Source of the DNA: Chara braunii
Lineage: Eukaryota > Streptophyta > Charophyceae > Charales > Characeae
Direction of reading: 5' to 3'
Assembly (NCBI GenBank): GCA_003427395.1
Contig: BFEA01000004.1
Span: forward strand, 4,438,342 to 4,463,257
Length of the DNA stretch: 24,916 nt
Below, one piece after another: positions 1 to 7,702 of this stretch. Below the pieces are notes generated by a model. That model searched no databases. It was not told the DNA's origin and was given only the letters and a program-made list of their open reading frames with translations. A program made the translations under genes and the position numbers. Positions within the stretch are counted from its first letter, which is position 1. Every line of letters starts with the position of its first letter.

Positions 1-66
<66 letters not shown>
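1..66. repeat. (AG)n microsatellite
   Basis: Thirty-three uninterrupted AG dinucleotides open the window. They lie in the intron upstream of the first visible MSH3 exon, so the array is probably truncated by the window edge. The rest of 67-251 is intron sequence in which I see no further exon. Confidence 0.98.
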
Positions 67-69
<3 letters not shown>

Positions 70-251
70 GGGGCATTTTTGAACCATTCTGGAGAAACGA
101 GGCCAGATTCATTAGAAAATGGCCCCTGCTCTATCTCTCGTGTTTAGATAACTCGAACCAGTTTACCTCATAAATAGAACCAGAGACTGCATAGACCAAT
201 GAGGGGGGCAGATGATGCTAATGTTATGTTTGCTGGTATGGCATGGATCAG

Positions 252-401
252 GTATTGGAGGCGACTCTGCAAGATGGCTTTGTTCCTAATGACACAAAGC
301 TGGAGGAGGTTGGAGAGAAGTGCCAGATCATCACAGGACCTAACATGGGTGGAAAGAGCTGTTACATTCGGCAAGTCGCATTGATTACCATCATGGCACA
401 G
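252..401 (+). CDS. MSH3: MSH3 exon with Walker A (C-terminal part of gene, exon 1 of 3 visible)
   Basis: This exon encodes 50 residues of a MutS homologue in phase 0. They start [14 protein letters not shown] and end [11 protein letters not shown]. The Walker A / P-loop GPNMGGKS is at residues 29-36 (nucleotides 336-359) and binds ATP. The [12 protein letters not shown] context matches MSH3 rather than MSH2 or MSH6. MSH3 pairs with MSH2 as MutS-beta in the nucleus and recognises insertion/deletion loops. The exon is bounded by an acceptor ending ATCAG at 251 and a donor CAG|GTGGGTAAT at 401/402. Plant MSH3 proteins have HP just before VLE; those residues must come from the preceding exon, which is outside the window or in the first 250 bases unseen. 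The large N-terminal mismatch-binding, connector and lever domains are not present here. Confidence 0.93.
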
Positions 402-640
402 GTGGGTAATTAAATCAGACCGAAATTTGGAAGTGCGACTTCTCCCCAATGTTTGGCTGTTCAGAGAAGCTTGGCTTTTCACATTCTCGGATGATTCTCC
501 CCAATAACTCCTCCCCCAAATTTTCTCAAAACATGTACTTCACCCCTCGTCTTTTTTTCCAAAAGGGGCTATAGCCCCTATGGCACTGTATCCGCATGTT
601 TCCATATGGATATGAAAAATATTACGAAGTCATCTGTTTA

Positions 641-809
641 TTAAACCACCATTCGTTCCTAAAGTCGTGCCCGTTAACAAGCCCACAATTTTAGGAAACG
701 TATGGGCCACTGCAGGAGCGCCCAAATTCATCCGACTAAAAACGTTTTCTAACTTTCTAGTCTAATTCTTTTCCATGGCCAATAGCTGAGCCAAGTACTG
801 GTGGTTTAA
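641..809. mobile_element. TTAA-type MITE, copy A (about 169 bp)
   Basis: The left end reads TTAAACCACCATTCG. The right end is the inverse, ATAGCTGAGCCAAGTACTGG followed by TGGTTTAA. TTAA is present at both edges while the outside bases differ, which is how a TTAA target-site duplication would look. The inverted match is only about 11 bp, weaker than in the copies at 14140 and 16740. The assignment rests on the family-wide terminal motif. Confidence 0.55.
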
Positions 810-1145
810 CAGTCCCATATATGTAGCCTTTAAAAAAAAAAAAAAACAGTACCAGATATGTCGAACTGTGTACCATTCCGTCACATGAGCTGGATTGTAC
901 AGTTGTACCTCAGCCCTCCTTGCCATTTCTTTTTTTTTTTTCCCTTTTTTAAAGTTTTTTCCTTTTTTTTCCTTTTCTTTCTCTGTTTTTTCCCCTCAAA
1001 CTGAGAACATCACCGTAGTGTTGTGTATTCAGTAGTATTCACGAAGTGCTCCATTTTTTATTTTTACTTATTTTTGGATCGACTGCAGTATGCAGCAGGC
1101 TACCAGCCAGGCCGCCCGGCCGTGCAAGGGTCAAAGTAGGTCCCC

Positions 1146-1147
<2 letters not shown>

Positions 1148-1182
<35 letters not shown>

Positions 1183-1281
1183 AACCGATGTTATGCAGAG
1201 AAATAAAGTGATCCCGGGCCTCAGGGTCACATAAAAAAGTTTTAACTTTTTTAAAGTTTTTTTTTTTTTTTTTTTTTTTTT
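1148..1281. repeat. A33 and T25 homopolymers flanking a short foldback
   Basis: A poly-A run at 1148-1180 and a poly-T run at 1257-1281 are separated by 76 bases that include the palindrome AAAAAAGTTTTAACTTTTTT. The outer flanks (CCCCGC before the A run, GCCGG after the T run) are also partly complementary. This is a low-complexity foldback inside the intron with no recognised function. Confidence 0.7.
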
Positions 1282-1558
1282 GCCGGTCGGGCAAGTGGTC
1301 CCGGGCCACTCTGGTAGCCTAGAAGTATGCAGTCATTGTTTGCACTCGTCTTTCGAGTTTGTGTGAATTCTAAGCTCAGTCAGTACACCCATTAGCTGTT
1401 GACATTCAGACTGAGACCTCAGTTCGGATCCCCAGCTACTCCAGGTCAGTTCACAGTTAAGGTTCATTACTTGGATGAGTAAAATATCGCACTCCTAAAT
1501 TACCATGGGCTGTTCCATTTGATCTTTTAAGATGATATAAAGATGATATCTCAAGCCT

Positions 1559-1667
1559 GTCGCCCTTTCAGAAAGTAAAGTTCAATAACAGCTCATGCAT
1601 GAGAGCCTCTGACCAATCATAACTGTGAAAGGGCGACGGTCAGAGGCTAGGGCGGTGGTTAGAGGCT
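1559..1667. repeat. Nested inverted repeats plus a 19-bp tandem duplication
   Basis: GTCGCCCTTTCA (1559-1570) is perfectly inverted at 1626-1637, and AGCCTCTGACC (1604-1614) is perfectly inverted at 1638-1648. The right arms lie in a 19-bp unit AGGGCGACGGTCAGAGGCT (1630-1648) followed by a diverged second unit (1649-1667). The same 19-mer recurs exactly at 2569-2587. This is probably a small foldback element or its remnant. Confidence 0.6.
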
Positions 1668-1982
1668 ACCGTCTTCCAGAGCTGGGCACCGGGCGCCCAG
1701 AGCCGCACCCACCTGCACCCACCCGACCCACAGGGTGATGGGTCGAATTTAGGTCTACATGAGCTGTCTTGGGTGGGTTATGGGCAGGCGCAGCCAGCAT
1801 GCCTTTCTGGGTGACGGGCGGGTGAAGATTTGGCCTGGGTCACTCGTTGGGTGGGTGGCAGGCGGGTGATGGCTTGGCCTGGGTCACCCGACCTATAGAC
1901 CCAGGATGACCCGAAAATTATGCAATCCCCCCCTCTCCTTGTGTAGTACGTCGGGCTCGAGTATAGTGTCTGATTCAGTTGA

Positions 1983-2035
1983 CCAGGTCCCCTGATGAAG
2001 TAACGCCGGTGCGAAAGCAGTGCAACTGCCCCTGG
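1983..2035 (+). ncRNA. Degenerate hammerhead-ribozyme-like motif
   Basis: CTGATGA at 1992-1998 is followed 14 nt later by CGAAA (GAAA at 2013-2016). A perfect 4-bp hairpin GCAG/CTGC (2017-2020 with 2026-2029) comes next, and CCAGG/CCTGG (1983-1987 with 2031-2035) could close stem I. The order matches a type I hammerhead. Faults: stem II needs a bulged A and one mismatch, the U before the cleavage base is C, and stem I is separated from the core by four unpaired bases. At best this is an inactive relic; chance is possible. Confidence 0.25.
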
Positions 2036-2460
2036 GTAAAAATAAAAAATCTTGAAATATTTTCCTTCGGGAAGTTCGAGTCGCATTGTTGATGTTGCCG
2101 TTGTTTTAATAATAGGATTTTAGATGTCTTTGTTGCAATGCTATGTTGCAGATGAAATCGTGATGGTGTAAGGGACTGGCATGGGCAGGCGCGGGCTGAG
2201 GCGGATGGGTGCAGGTGAAGAAAATTTAGGTATTGGACGCGGGCGGGTGATAATACTTTTACGAGTGCGGGCGGGTGTGGGTGAGGGGTTTTTTCGGGTC
2301 ACGGGCGGATCGGGCATGGGGCTGAAATTTCAGAAAATATTTTGGGTGGGTGGGGTTGTCTAAAAGTAAACATTAAAATTCTTGGGCCGGGTGGATGGGG
2401 GAAAAAAAAGATTTGGGCGGGTTGGGTCGAGGGTGAGGGAAAAAAAAAATTGCCCACCTC

Positions 2461-2569
2461 TGCTGTCTTCACCCGAATAGAACGCCCGGTCATTATAGCC
2501 GTATTTGGTCAAAGTTTAAGTTTAGATGCAGTGATAATAACTGGGCGTTCTATTCGGGTGAAGACGGTA
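2461..2569. mobile_element. 109-bp TA-flanked MITE, copy 1
   Basis: The left arm TGCTGTCTTCACCCGAATAG continues to AACGCCCGGTCATTATAG. The right arm is CTGGGCGTTCTATTCGGGTG followed by AAGACGGTA. It is nearly palindromic over about 30 bp and exactly as long as the copies at 3931, 11390 and 12434. The left TA/CC has mutated to TG/CT. The TA-CMGTC termini resemble Tc1/mariner or pogo-type elements. It is non-autonomous: no transposase is present. Confidence 0.85.
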
Positions 2570-2890
2570 GGGCGACGGTCAGAGGCTCTAATGCATGTCA
2601 CAAACTTGAATGAGTGTCAATCCATTCCTCGGAGGAGCGCCTGCCGTCATCCGACAAGCACGCGCTGTCAATCGAGCTGGGCATTTTGCGCAGCACCCCA
2701 GACTGGACGAGTGTGTTCAAGATCGTGGGCGCGTGTGGCCACAATGCATCATCAGTGTCTCCCATTTGTGAGTGTGGAGAACGGGGGAGATGAAGCGAGC
2801 CCCTAAGTGATCCATGCAGCACACTGGTGAGGTGTTTACGGGGCAAGGTGTGGGTTGTGTGTTCAATTATTGGCCATGCAGATGCAGCGG

Positions 2891-3006
2891 AATGTAGGAG
2901 AGAGTAGCAGAGCAGGCATACACATTGATGCACAGCTGGCGAACGACCAATGTAGGAGAGAGTAGCAGAGCAGGCATACACATTGATGCACAGCTGGCGA
3001 ACGACC
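2891..3006. repeat. 58-bp perfect tandem duplication
   Basis: The unit beginning AATGTAGGAGAGAGTAGCAG and ending GGCGAACGACC at 2891-2948 is repeated without change at 2949-3006. Identity of the two copies points to a recent duplication (or an assembly artefact) inside the MSH3 intron. Confidence 0.95.
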
Positions 3007-3263
3007 ATCAGGCAAACCGGCTGCACAGACTGGAGGAATGTGGGCGGAGAAAGGAGTGAGAAGGTGCACAGGGTAATATGCAATGCAGAAGTGCACTGTG
3101 AAATGGCAAGAGAGAAGAAGAGTGTGTGTGGGCGGGTGCAGGAGGAGGCCCTGAGGGTGAAGGGACAACGAAACCCAGGCCCTCACCGGCTTACTGTGGG
3201 AAACCAACATTGGTTCGAACCAGGTTCACTAAGCATGCCTGCCAGCATATTGCCAATTCTTTT

Positions 3264-3464
3264 TTCAGCCACCAGTACATGCCACCCATCGGCTGTGGGC
3301 CCCTTTCGGAGGCCGTCTGGCGTCGATATGTTCATTTTATCGACGGCGTGCAAGTCTCTGGAATTTTAGGAGAGGCTCAATTGGACTCTGAACTTGGCCA
3401 GGGGCCAGGGCCCAATTGGACTCTGAACTTGGCCAGGGGCCAGGGCCATGTACTGGTGCTTTAA
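3264..3464. mobile_element. TTAA-type MITE, copy E, containing a 35-bp tandem duplication
   Basis: The left end is CAGCCACCAGTACATGCC and the right end is GGCCATGTACTGGTGCTTTAA, giving about 14 bp of inverted terminus. The left TTAA has decayed. Inside, a 35-bp unit starting CAATTGGACTCTGAACTTGG occurs twice in perfect tandem (3378-3412 and 3413-3447). Confidence 0.55.
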
Positions 3465-3574
3465 GAGAGGACGAAGAGGGGGATTGTAGCTATGTAGTCC
3501 ATATCTGACGGGTAACCACTGACCCCATGCACCCGCGATAGTCAGGCTTGATAGCGAATCGTGCTGTCTTTAGA

Positions 3575-3753
3575 ATGGTGGCAAGAGAACCTGGCCCATG
3601 TGGCCGAATGGTTACAGACGTGGCTGCAAATGAAGACATTGAGTTCAAACCTTGGTTGAATCAAGTGCGATGAATACAATAACAATAGGCAATACATTGA
3701 AAGCCCCTTTATCAAAAAATAAAAATAAAAATAAAAAAATCCAGGATGGTGGC
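3575..3753 (+). mobile_element. tRNA-derived SINE with A-rich tail and short TSD
   Basis: The head carries an A-box-like TGGCCGAATGGTTACAG (from 3601) and a B-box-like GAGTTCAAACC (3641-3651), spaced as in a tRNA-Leu or tRNA-Ser gene. A unique body of about 60 bp and an (AAAAT)n tail at about 3714-3739 follow. ATGGTGGC at 3575-3582 recurs at 3746-3753 and is probably the core of the target-site duplication (AGRATGGTGGCR). The SINE proper is therefore about 3583-3745, inside MSH3 intron 1 in the sense direction. Confidence 0.68.
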
Positions 3754-3930
3754 GATAACTCAGGAATCCTTAGTTGCAAAGGGATGGAGTTTCCAGCAAG
3801 CATCTGTAGATGGTAATGTACCTCCATTCTCTGAAGTCACATTGCTTATTTTACCTTCTGATTTGATGATGGGCCTCTGCCGCTCATTGTCACCGACGAA
3901 GTGTCTCTCCAGCAGTCCGCTCCCACAGGC

Positions 3931-4039
3931 TACCGTCTTCACCAGAATAGAACGCCAGGTCATTATGCCTGTATTTGGGGCAACTCTGAGGCTAGATACA
4001 GAGATAATTACTGGGCGTTCTATTCGGGTGAAGACGGTA
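3931..4039. mobile_element. 109-bp TA-flanked MITE, copy 2
   Basis: It starts TACCGTCTTCACCAGAATAG and ends CTATTCGGGTGAAGACGGTA, with TA at both edges. It shares length and interior (GTATTTGGGGCA, AGATACAGAGATAAT) with copies 1 and 3. It lies 270 bp upstream of the MSH3 exon at 4313. Confidence 0.92.
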
Positions 4040-4106
4040 GTTTCGGACCAGGGTGGGGTTTCCTGCAAACTGATGCTTCTATCCTTGGCTCGCTGATTCC
4101 TTCTTC

Positions 4107-4110
<4 letters not shown>

Positions 4111-4193
<83 letters not shown>
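4111..4193 (+). repeat. (GT)41 microsatellite
   Basis: Pure GT dinucleotides, followed by imperfect GTGTG/GGGTG sequence down to the 3' splice site at 4312. The array lies about 120 bp upstream of the exon with the MSH3 signature motif. Confidence 0.98.
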
Positions 4194-4197
<4 letters not shown>

Positions 4198-4284
4198 CAC
4201 ATTTGTGTGGGCGTGGGTGAATGCACGGGTACGTGTGGGCATGTGTATATCCATGTATGCGCATAAGTATGTGTGTGTGTGTGT

Positions 4285-4308
4285 GGGTGGGTGGGTGGGT
4301 GGGTGGGT
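4285..4308 (+). promoter_or_regulatory. (GGGT)6 G-quadruplex motif at the 3' splice site
   Basis: Six perfect GGGT units end four bases before the first coding base of the next exon (GGGTTCAG|GTGGGC). Four or more G3 runs with 1-nt loops form very stable parallel G-quadruplexes in DNA and RNA. On the sense strand this occupies the place where the polypyrimidine tract of the acceptor should be. The effect on splicing is inferred. Confidence 0.9.
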
Positions 4309-4312
4309 TCAG

Positions 4313-4855
4313 GTGGGCTCGTATGTGCCGGCGACAGTGGCACGACTCCATGTTGTGGATGGAGTTTACACACGCATGGGGGCGAGTGACAGTCTGCAGA
4401 AGGGGAGAAGCACCTTCCTTGAGGAGTTGAGTGAGACAAGCAGCATTCTGCAGGGGGCAACAAACCGCTCACTCGTTATTATTGACGAGCTGGGGCGTGG
4501 GACCAGCACTCATGATGGTGTTGCGATCGCCTACGCGACACTGAAACATCTCCTTAAGGAGACAAAATGTCTGACACTTTTTGTGACCCACTATCCGAGC
4601 GTGGCAGAGTTGGTGGTGGAGTTTACAGGTCAGGTGGCAGCATACTTTGTCTCCTTCCTGGCATCGCAATCTTCACAAACAGCGGCGGCATCGTCTTTAA
4701 AAGCAGGCAAGGTCGATGCGCAACACGCACACAAAGGGACGAGTGATGGAGCTGGTGCTGGAAAGGAGTCTGCAAGCGATATTACCTTTCTCTACAAACT
4801 AGTGCCAGGCGTCGCAAGCTGCAGCTTTGGCCTCCATGTTGCTAAGCTGGCGGAG
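4313..4855 (+). CDS. MSH3: MSH3 exon with ABC signature, Walker B and switch histidine
   Basis: This exon encodes 181 residues in phase 0 of the MutS ATPase domain. VGSYVPA directly continues IMAQ of the previous exon. GRSTFLEELSE (residues 31-41) is the ABC signature region, LVIIDELGRGTSTHDG (54-69) is Walker B plus D-loop with catalytic DE at 58-59, and LFVTHYP (89-95) holds the switch histidine. STHDGVAIAYATL is diagnostic for MSH3. Residues about 100-155 form a low-complexity insert rich in A, S, K and G (ATPase loop, variable in the family). The conserved DITFLYKLVPGVASCSFGLHVAKLAE follows. Acceptor TTCAG at 4312, donor GAG|GTGTGTATC at 4855/4856. No defects are seen in the key residues. 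Confidence 0.95.
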
Positions 4856-4982
4856 GTGTGTATCTTCACTGGGCTGTGTACATCCAGTCACCCCATTATT
4901 GGATGCCTGCATCTTTTTTTCTTTTTTTTTCATGGCGACGATCTGGACATCCGGACCGCAGTGCAGACGCTCCAGGTCTGGA

Positions 4983-5044
4983 CCCGAACACGGGCCGAAA
5001 AGTACCGAACCCGAACACGGGCCGAAAAATACCGAGCCCGAACA
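4983..5044. repeat. 27-bp tandem repeat, 2.3 copies
   Basis: The unit CCCGAACACGGGCCGAAAA plus RTACCGAR occupies 4983-5009 and 5010-5036, with a partial third copy CCCGAACA at 5037-5044. The copies differ at only two positions. Confidence 0.9.
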
Positions 5045-5160
5045 TAAATATATATTATATTATTGATATATATATTTTAATATTTTAATATTTTAATATA
5101 TATATAATATACGGATAATAGGGGTGAGGGTTGGGGGGCAAAGGGCAATGACCATTCACC

Positions 5161-5167
5161 ACATACA

Positions 5168-5216
<49 letters not shown>

Positions 5217-5230
5217 ACACACACACACAC
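5161..5230. repeat. (CA)n microsatellite with ATAC interruptions
   Basis: About 70 bp of CA dinucleotides, broken by a few T substitutions, in MSH3 intron 2. Confidence 0.96.
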
Positions 5231-5280
5231 CTGTGTGCGTAGGTGGACGGATTCGGGAGCAGGAGGAGGGGACATCGCAG

Positions 5281-5299
5281 CGGTTGCCACGTGGAAACC
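5281..5299. repeat. G-box-centred half palindrome (left copy)
   Basis: CGGTTGCCACGTGGAAACC is nearly self-complementary around CACGTG. It matches the perfect palindrome at 5541-5560 except for one base in its right arm. Confidence 0.75.
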
Positions 5300-5396
5300 A
5301 TAGGGAGAACAAGGGATTTGGGAGGGCGGGAAGGAGGATCTTGGGGGATCGGGAGTGGGATGATGACAAAGGAGTTGGAGATGGAGGAGGGAAGAA

Positions 5397-5535
5397 GACG
5401 AAGTCGAAGATGAGGAGGAGGAGGAGGAGGAGGAGAAGAAGAAGAAGAAGAAGAAGAAGAAGAAGAGGAAAGAAGAATAATACGAAGAAGAAGAATAAAG
5501 AAAAATAATACAAAGAAAAAGAAGAAAAAAAAATG
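5397..5535 (+). repeat. Purine-only GAG/GAA tract
   Basis: The + strand is almost purely purine here, with blocks of GAG, then GAA, then A-rich sequence containing occasional T. Such mirror-like purine tracts can form triplex DNA. It is intronic. Confidence 0.9.
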
Positions 5536-5540
5536 TGGGG

Positions 5541-5560
5541 CGGTTGCCACGTGGCAACCG
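5541..5560. repeat. Perfect 20-bp palindrome centred on a G-box
   Basis: CGGTTGCCACGTGGCAACCG is an exact palindrome whose centre CACGTG is the plant G-box recognised by bHLH and bZIP factors. It could equally be the end of a small inverted element together with 5281-5299. Confidence 0.85.
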
Positions 5561-5635
5561 CGCGGAGGAGGAGGGAGTCGGGAGCAGGAGTAGGGAATGT
5601 CAATAAGGGAGGGGAGTTGGAAGAGGGCGACGACG

Positions 5636-5640
<5 letters not shown>

Positions 5641-5690
<50 letters not shown>
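5641..5690 (+). repeat. (CT)25 microsatellite
   Basis: Twenty-five pure CT dinucleotides in MSH3 intron 2. Confidence 0.98.
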
Positions 5691-5694
<4 letters not shown>

Positions 5695-5824
5695 GGAGAC
5701 CCCACCCTGTCGTTTCCCGTGCAGCGGAGACCTCCCCAGGCCCCCGACGGTCGAAATGGGCCCCGTACCGGGCCAGTGTGGAATGCGTTCGGGAGGCCCA
5801 AATCCACGTTCGGTCCCCGCTCGG

Positions 5825-5854
5825 CCGAACGTCCGAACGTGTTTGGACGTTCGG
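5825..5854. repeat. 10-bp perfect hairpin in a CGAACGT cluster
   Basis: CCGAACGTCC (5825-5834) pairs perfectly with GGACGTTCGG (5845-5854) across a 10-nt loop. CGAACGT or its complement occurs five times between about 5803 and 5875. No function is recognised. Confidence 0.8.
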
Positions 5855-5889
5855 TGGGGGCACCGAACGTGTTCGGCGTGCTACGCAGA

Positions 5890-6380
5890 TTCGAACTTAG
5901 GTCGGTACTTCAACACTTCATGGGTGTACCAAAACTGAACATTGATCCTCAATTTCATATTGTATATCGTTTCATTTGTGCTGCTTTTCACCTCTGGTCT
6001 GGGCCCGTCGATGGGCTGCTTTACCTACCAGACTTGCTTTTGCCCTCATGAAAGAACGAAGGAATTTCGCAAAGGTAAGAACATTGCATGTCGGTATCTG
6101 TTGCTTGGTCGATTAGAGGAAATGTGTTTTTTCTGAGGTTTTATGTGGGTGTGGTGCTGGGGATGGATTTCAGTGGAGCTGGGGATGGGAGCGGTGATAG
6201 CTTTCATGTCCCGTGTTTTTTCTTTTGAATTCCCTTTCCTTTTTCCATTTTCAAGGGGTGAAGGCCGTGAGGTGTTATCGCTGCATATAGACCCGCCCCT
6301 GAATGATTTGATTTCATTCTAGTTCCGTCTGGGTTCAAACTCAGGTCTGTATTTCAACAGTTCATTGGTGTAGCAACTGA
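5890..6380. repeat. Pair of related direct repeats (about 48 bp) at 5890-5938 and 6334-6380
   Basis: TTCGAACTTAGGTCGGTACT at 5890 matches TTCAAACTCAGGTCTGTATT at 6334, and both continue TTCAAC-CTTCAT-GGTGTA-CAAAACTGA or a close variant. The sequence between them is ordinary intron. They may be ends of a transposed unit or two copies of one dispersed repeat. Confidence 0.6.
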
Positions 6381-6414
6381 CCTAGGCCCGTTGGTTCGTG
6401 TCCGTTTTGGCCAG

Positions 6415-6960
6415 ATCCCTCAAGCGGTGATTGACCGGGCTGCTGTGATGGCATCGAGCCTACAGGCTGAAGTTCTGGCGAGAGAAAAGCTGAGGTCTAG
6501 AAATGTGTTAGCACAGCACAATTCGGACCGAGCATCACTTCCGAGTTCAGCACGGCAGGTGGAGGACAGTGCAGACGAGCTGCAAAGATCCGAGGATGAA
6601 CGGTTGAGATTGTTTGGCAGCGCTCCCCACCGCGTCTTCAGAAATGAAGTCGCAGGGGACGGGCACGGACACACTGGTAATGAAAATGAGCTTTCCTTAC
6701 AGAGTCTCAAGGAAGGGCAAGGTCACAACGAGGGTGAGCGGTCTGGCAGTGTTCTCAAATTGCAGAGCAAGGAGGGAGATCAGGGACAAAGAGATGATGA
6801 AGTGAGATCGATTACATACGGGTGCAATTCAAAAGGTTTTTCTGAGCTGATGTCAGCAGCAAAGGATGCGCTGTGCCTGACAATGAAAGCGGTCAGACGG
6901 GGCGAGGTTGATGTACAGGATATGAAGTTGTTGCAAACCAAGGCCAGTGCACTGATATAA
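6415..6960 (+). CDS. MSH3: MSH3 terminal exon: C-terminal helices and tail, with stop
   Basis: This exon encodes 181 residues plus TAA at 6958-6960, in phase 0. IPQAVIDRAAVMASSLQAEV (residues 1-20) is the conserved helical end of the MutS ATPase after LAE of the previous exon. This segment dimerises in the MSH2 partner interface. What follows, about residues 35-135, is polar and low in complexity (many E, Q, G, S, H and R), unlike the short tail of angiosperm MSH3. The last part, FSELMSAAKDALCLTMKAVR through MKLLQTKASALI, looks helical and may be the usual C-terminal dimerisation segment displaced by the polar insert. No stop or frameshift interrupts it. The frame is certain; the extra length of the tail compared with other plants is from memory of the family. 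Confidence 0.9.
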   Translation: MPQAVIDRAAVMASSLQAEVLAREKLRSRNVLAQHNSDRASLPSSARQVEDSADELQRSEDERLRLFGSAPHRVFRNEVAGDGHGHTGNENELSLQSLKEGQGHNEGERSGSVLKLQSKEGDQGQRDDEVRSITYGCNSKGFSELMSAAKDALCLTMKAVRRGEVDVQDMKLLQTKASALI

Positions 6961-7080
6961 GAAGTGGTGAATGGGTGTGAAGCGGTAAGGGTGTGCATGG
7001 GAGTGGAGTGATTTTTATTCCCTGGAAGATGAGAAAATGGAGAATTGCCAAGCTTCATGGTACCAGGCCAAGAGACAGAG

Positions 7081-7082
<2 letters not shown>

Positions 7083-7159
<77 letters not shown>

Positions 7160-7160
7160 N

Positions 7161-7195
<35 letters not shown>
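7083..7195 (+). repeat. (TC)n microsatellite containing an unresolved base
   Basis: About 113 bp of TC dinucleotides with a single N at 7160 where the phase of the repeat shifts (TCTN then CTCT). The N probably marks an unresolved array length rather than a true single base. Confidence 0.97.
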
Positions 7196-7199
<4 letters not shown>

Positions 7200-7216
7200 G
7201 TGTGTGTGTGTGTGTT

Positions 7217-7249
7217 GGGTGGGGGCTGGGGGGTGGTGGGGGGGGGGGG
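7217..7249 (+). repeat. G-rich run after (GT)n
   Basis: GGGTGGGGGCTGGGGGGTGG followed by a run of more than ten G. It meets the G-quadruplex pattern on the + strand, in the presumptive 3' flank of MSH3. Confidence 0.85.
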
Positions 7250-7702
7250 TCCCACATCCTATCCCTCCCTCTTATGTCCATCTGGGCATCGTAGGTCGAG
7301 GTAAATGGGAGTATTGTTGTGTAAATGCGAAATTTAAATGCACCAGTCTGTTTGGAATTGAACACACATTTGGAAGGATTTGGGACCATACTTTTGCAAT
7401 GTGCATGCCAAATACCAGCACCTCCGTCTGGCCACCTGCCTGCCTGCTCGCCTGCCCACCCGTTCATCCATTCATCACCCCCTCCCCACCCGCCTGCCCT
7501 CCGCCCTCGTCTATTGCATGCGCATCCATGAGCACGCTTTGAAAATCTGAAGAGGAGCACAAACAGGTAAAATACATCGCAGCTCAGTCCAAGCACAGAA
7601 AACTGGATACCTCGGGGCCTCGGGACGACATCCTATGTGCTAAAGTGAAAAACGTAGAAATGTCAAATCTTTTTCTTATATTTATTTTTATAGTGGCGGT
7701 AA

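Larger units (their letters stand above)
402..4312 (+). other. MSH3 intron (3911 bp)
   Basis: The interval separates IMAQ from VGSYVPA, which are contiguous in plant MSH3, so no exon is missing inside. It starts GTGGGT and ends TTCAG. It carries two TTAA-type MITEs, two 109-bp MITEs, a tRNA-derived SINE, a foldback, several homopolymers, G-rich stretches (about 1680-1900 and 2180-2440) and a (GT)41 array. Its 3' splice site lacks a pyrimidine tract. Confidence 0.88.
4856..6414 (+). other. MSH3 intron (1559 bp)
   Basis: It separates HVAKLAE from IPQAVIDRA, which are contiguous in the family. Contents: a 27-bp tandem repeat, an A/T-rich stretch (5045-5110), (CA)n, two G-box palindromes around a purine tract, (CT)25, a cluster of CGAACGT motifs and one of two related direct repeats. 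The acceptor is GTTTTGGCCAG at 6414. Confidence 0.88.
6961..7702. other. MSH3 3' flank / 3' UTR region, low complexity
   Basis: I see no further coding sequence. The 3' UTR of MSH3 should begin at 6961, but no canonical AATAAA is visible in the first few hundred bases. The interval contains a long (TC) array, a short (GT) run and a G-run, then unremarkable C-rich sequence (7410-7510) and an A/T-rich stretch before the U6-like sequence. Confidence 0.6.

Noticed and set aside
2598-3210. - strand frames of 115-161 codons
   Set aside because: They span the perfect 58-bp duplication in the intron, antisense to MSH3, with no domain recognised. I could not exclude a decayed transposon fragment.
3760-4472. 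- strand frames rich in HT/TH repeats
   Set aside because: They are translations of the (GT)41 array and of a MITE, lying antisense to MSH3 intron sequence.
5085-5807. - strand frames with long S, L and RE runs
   Set aside because: Translations of the (CA), (GAA) and (CT) arrays in MSH3 intron 2.
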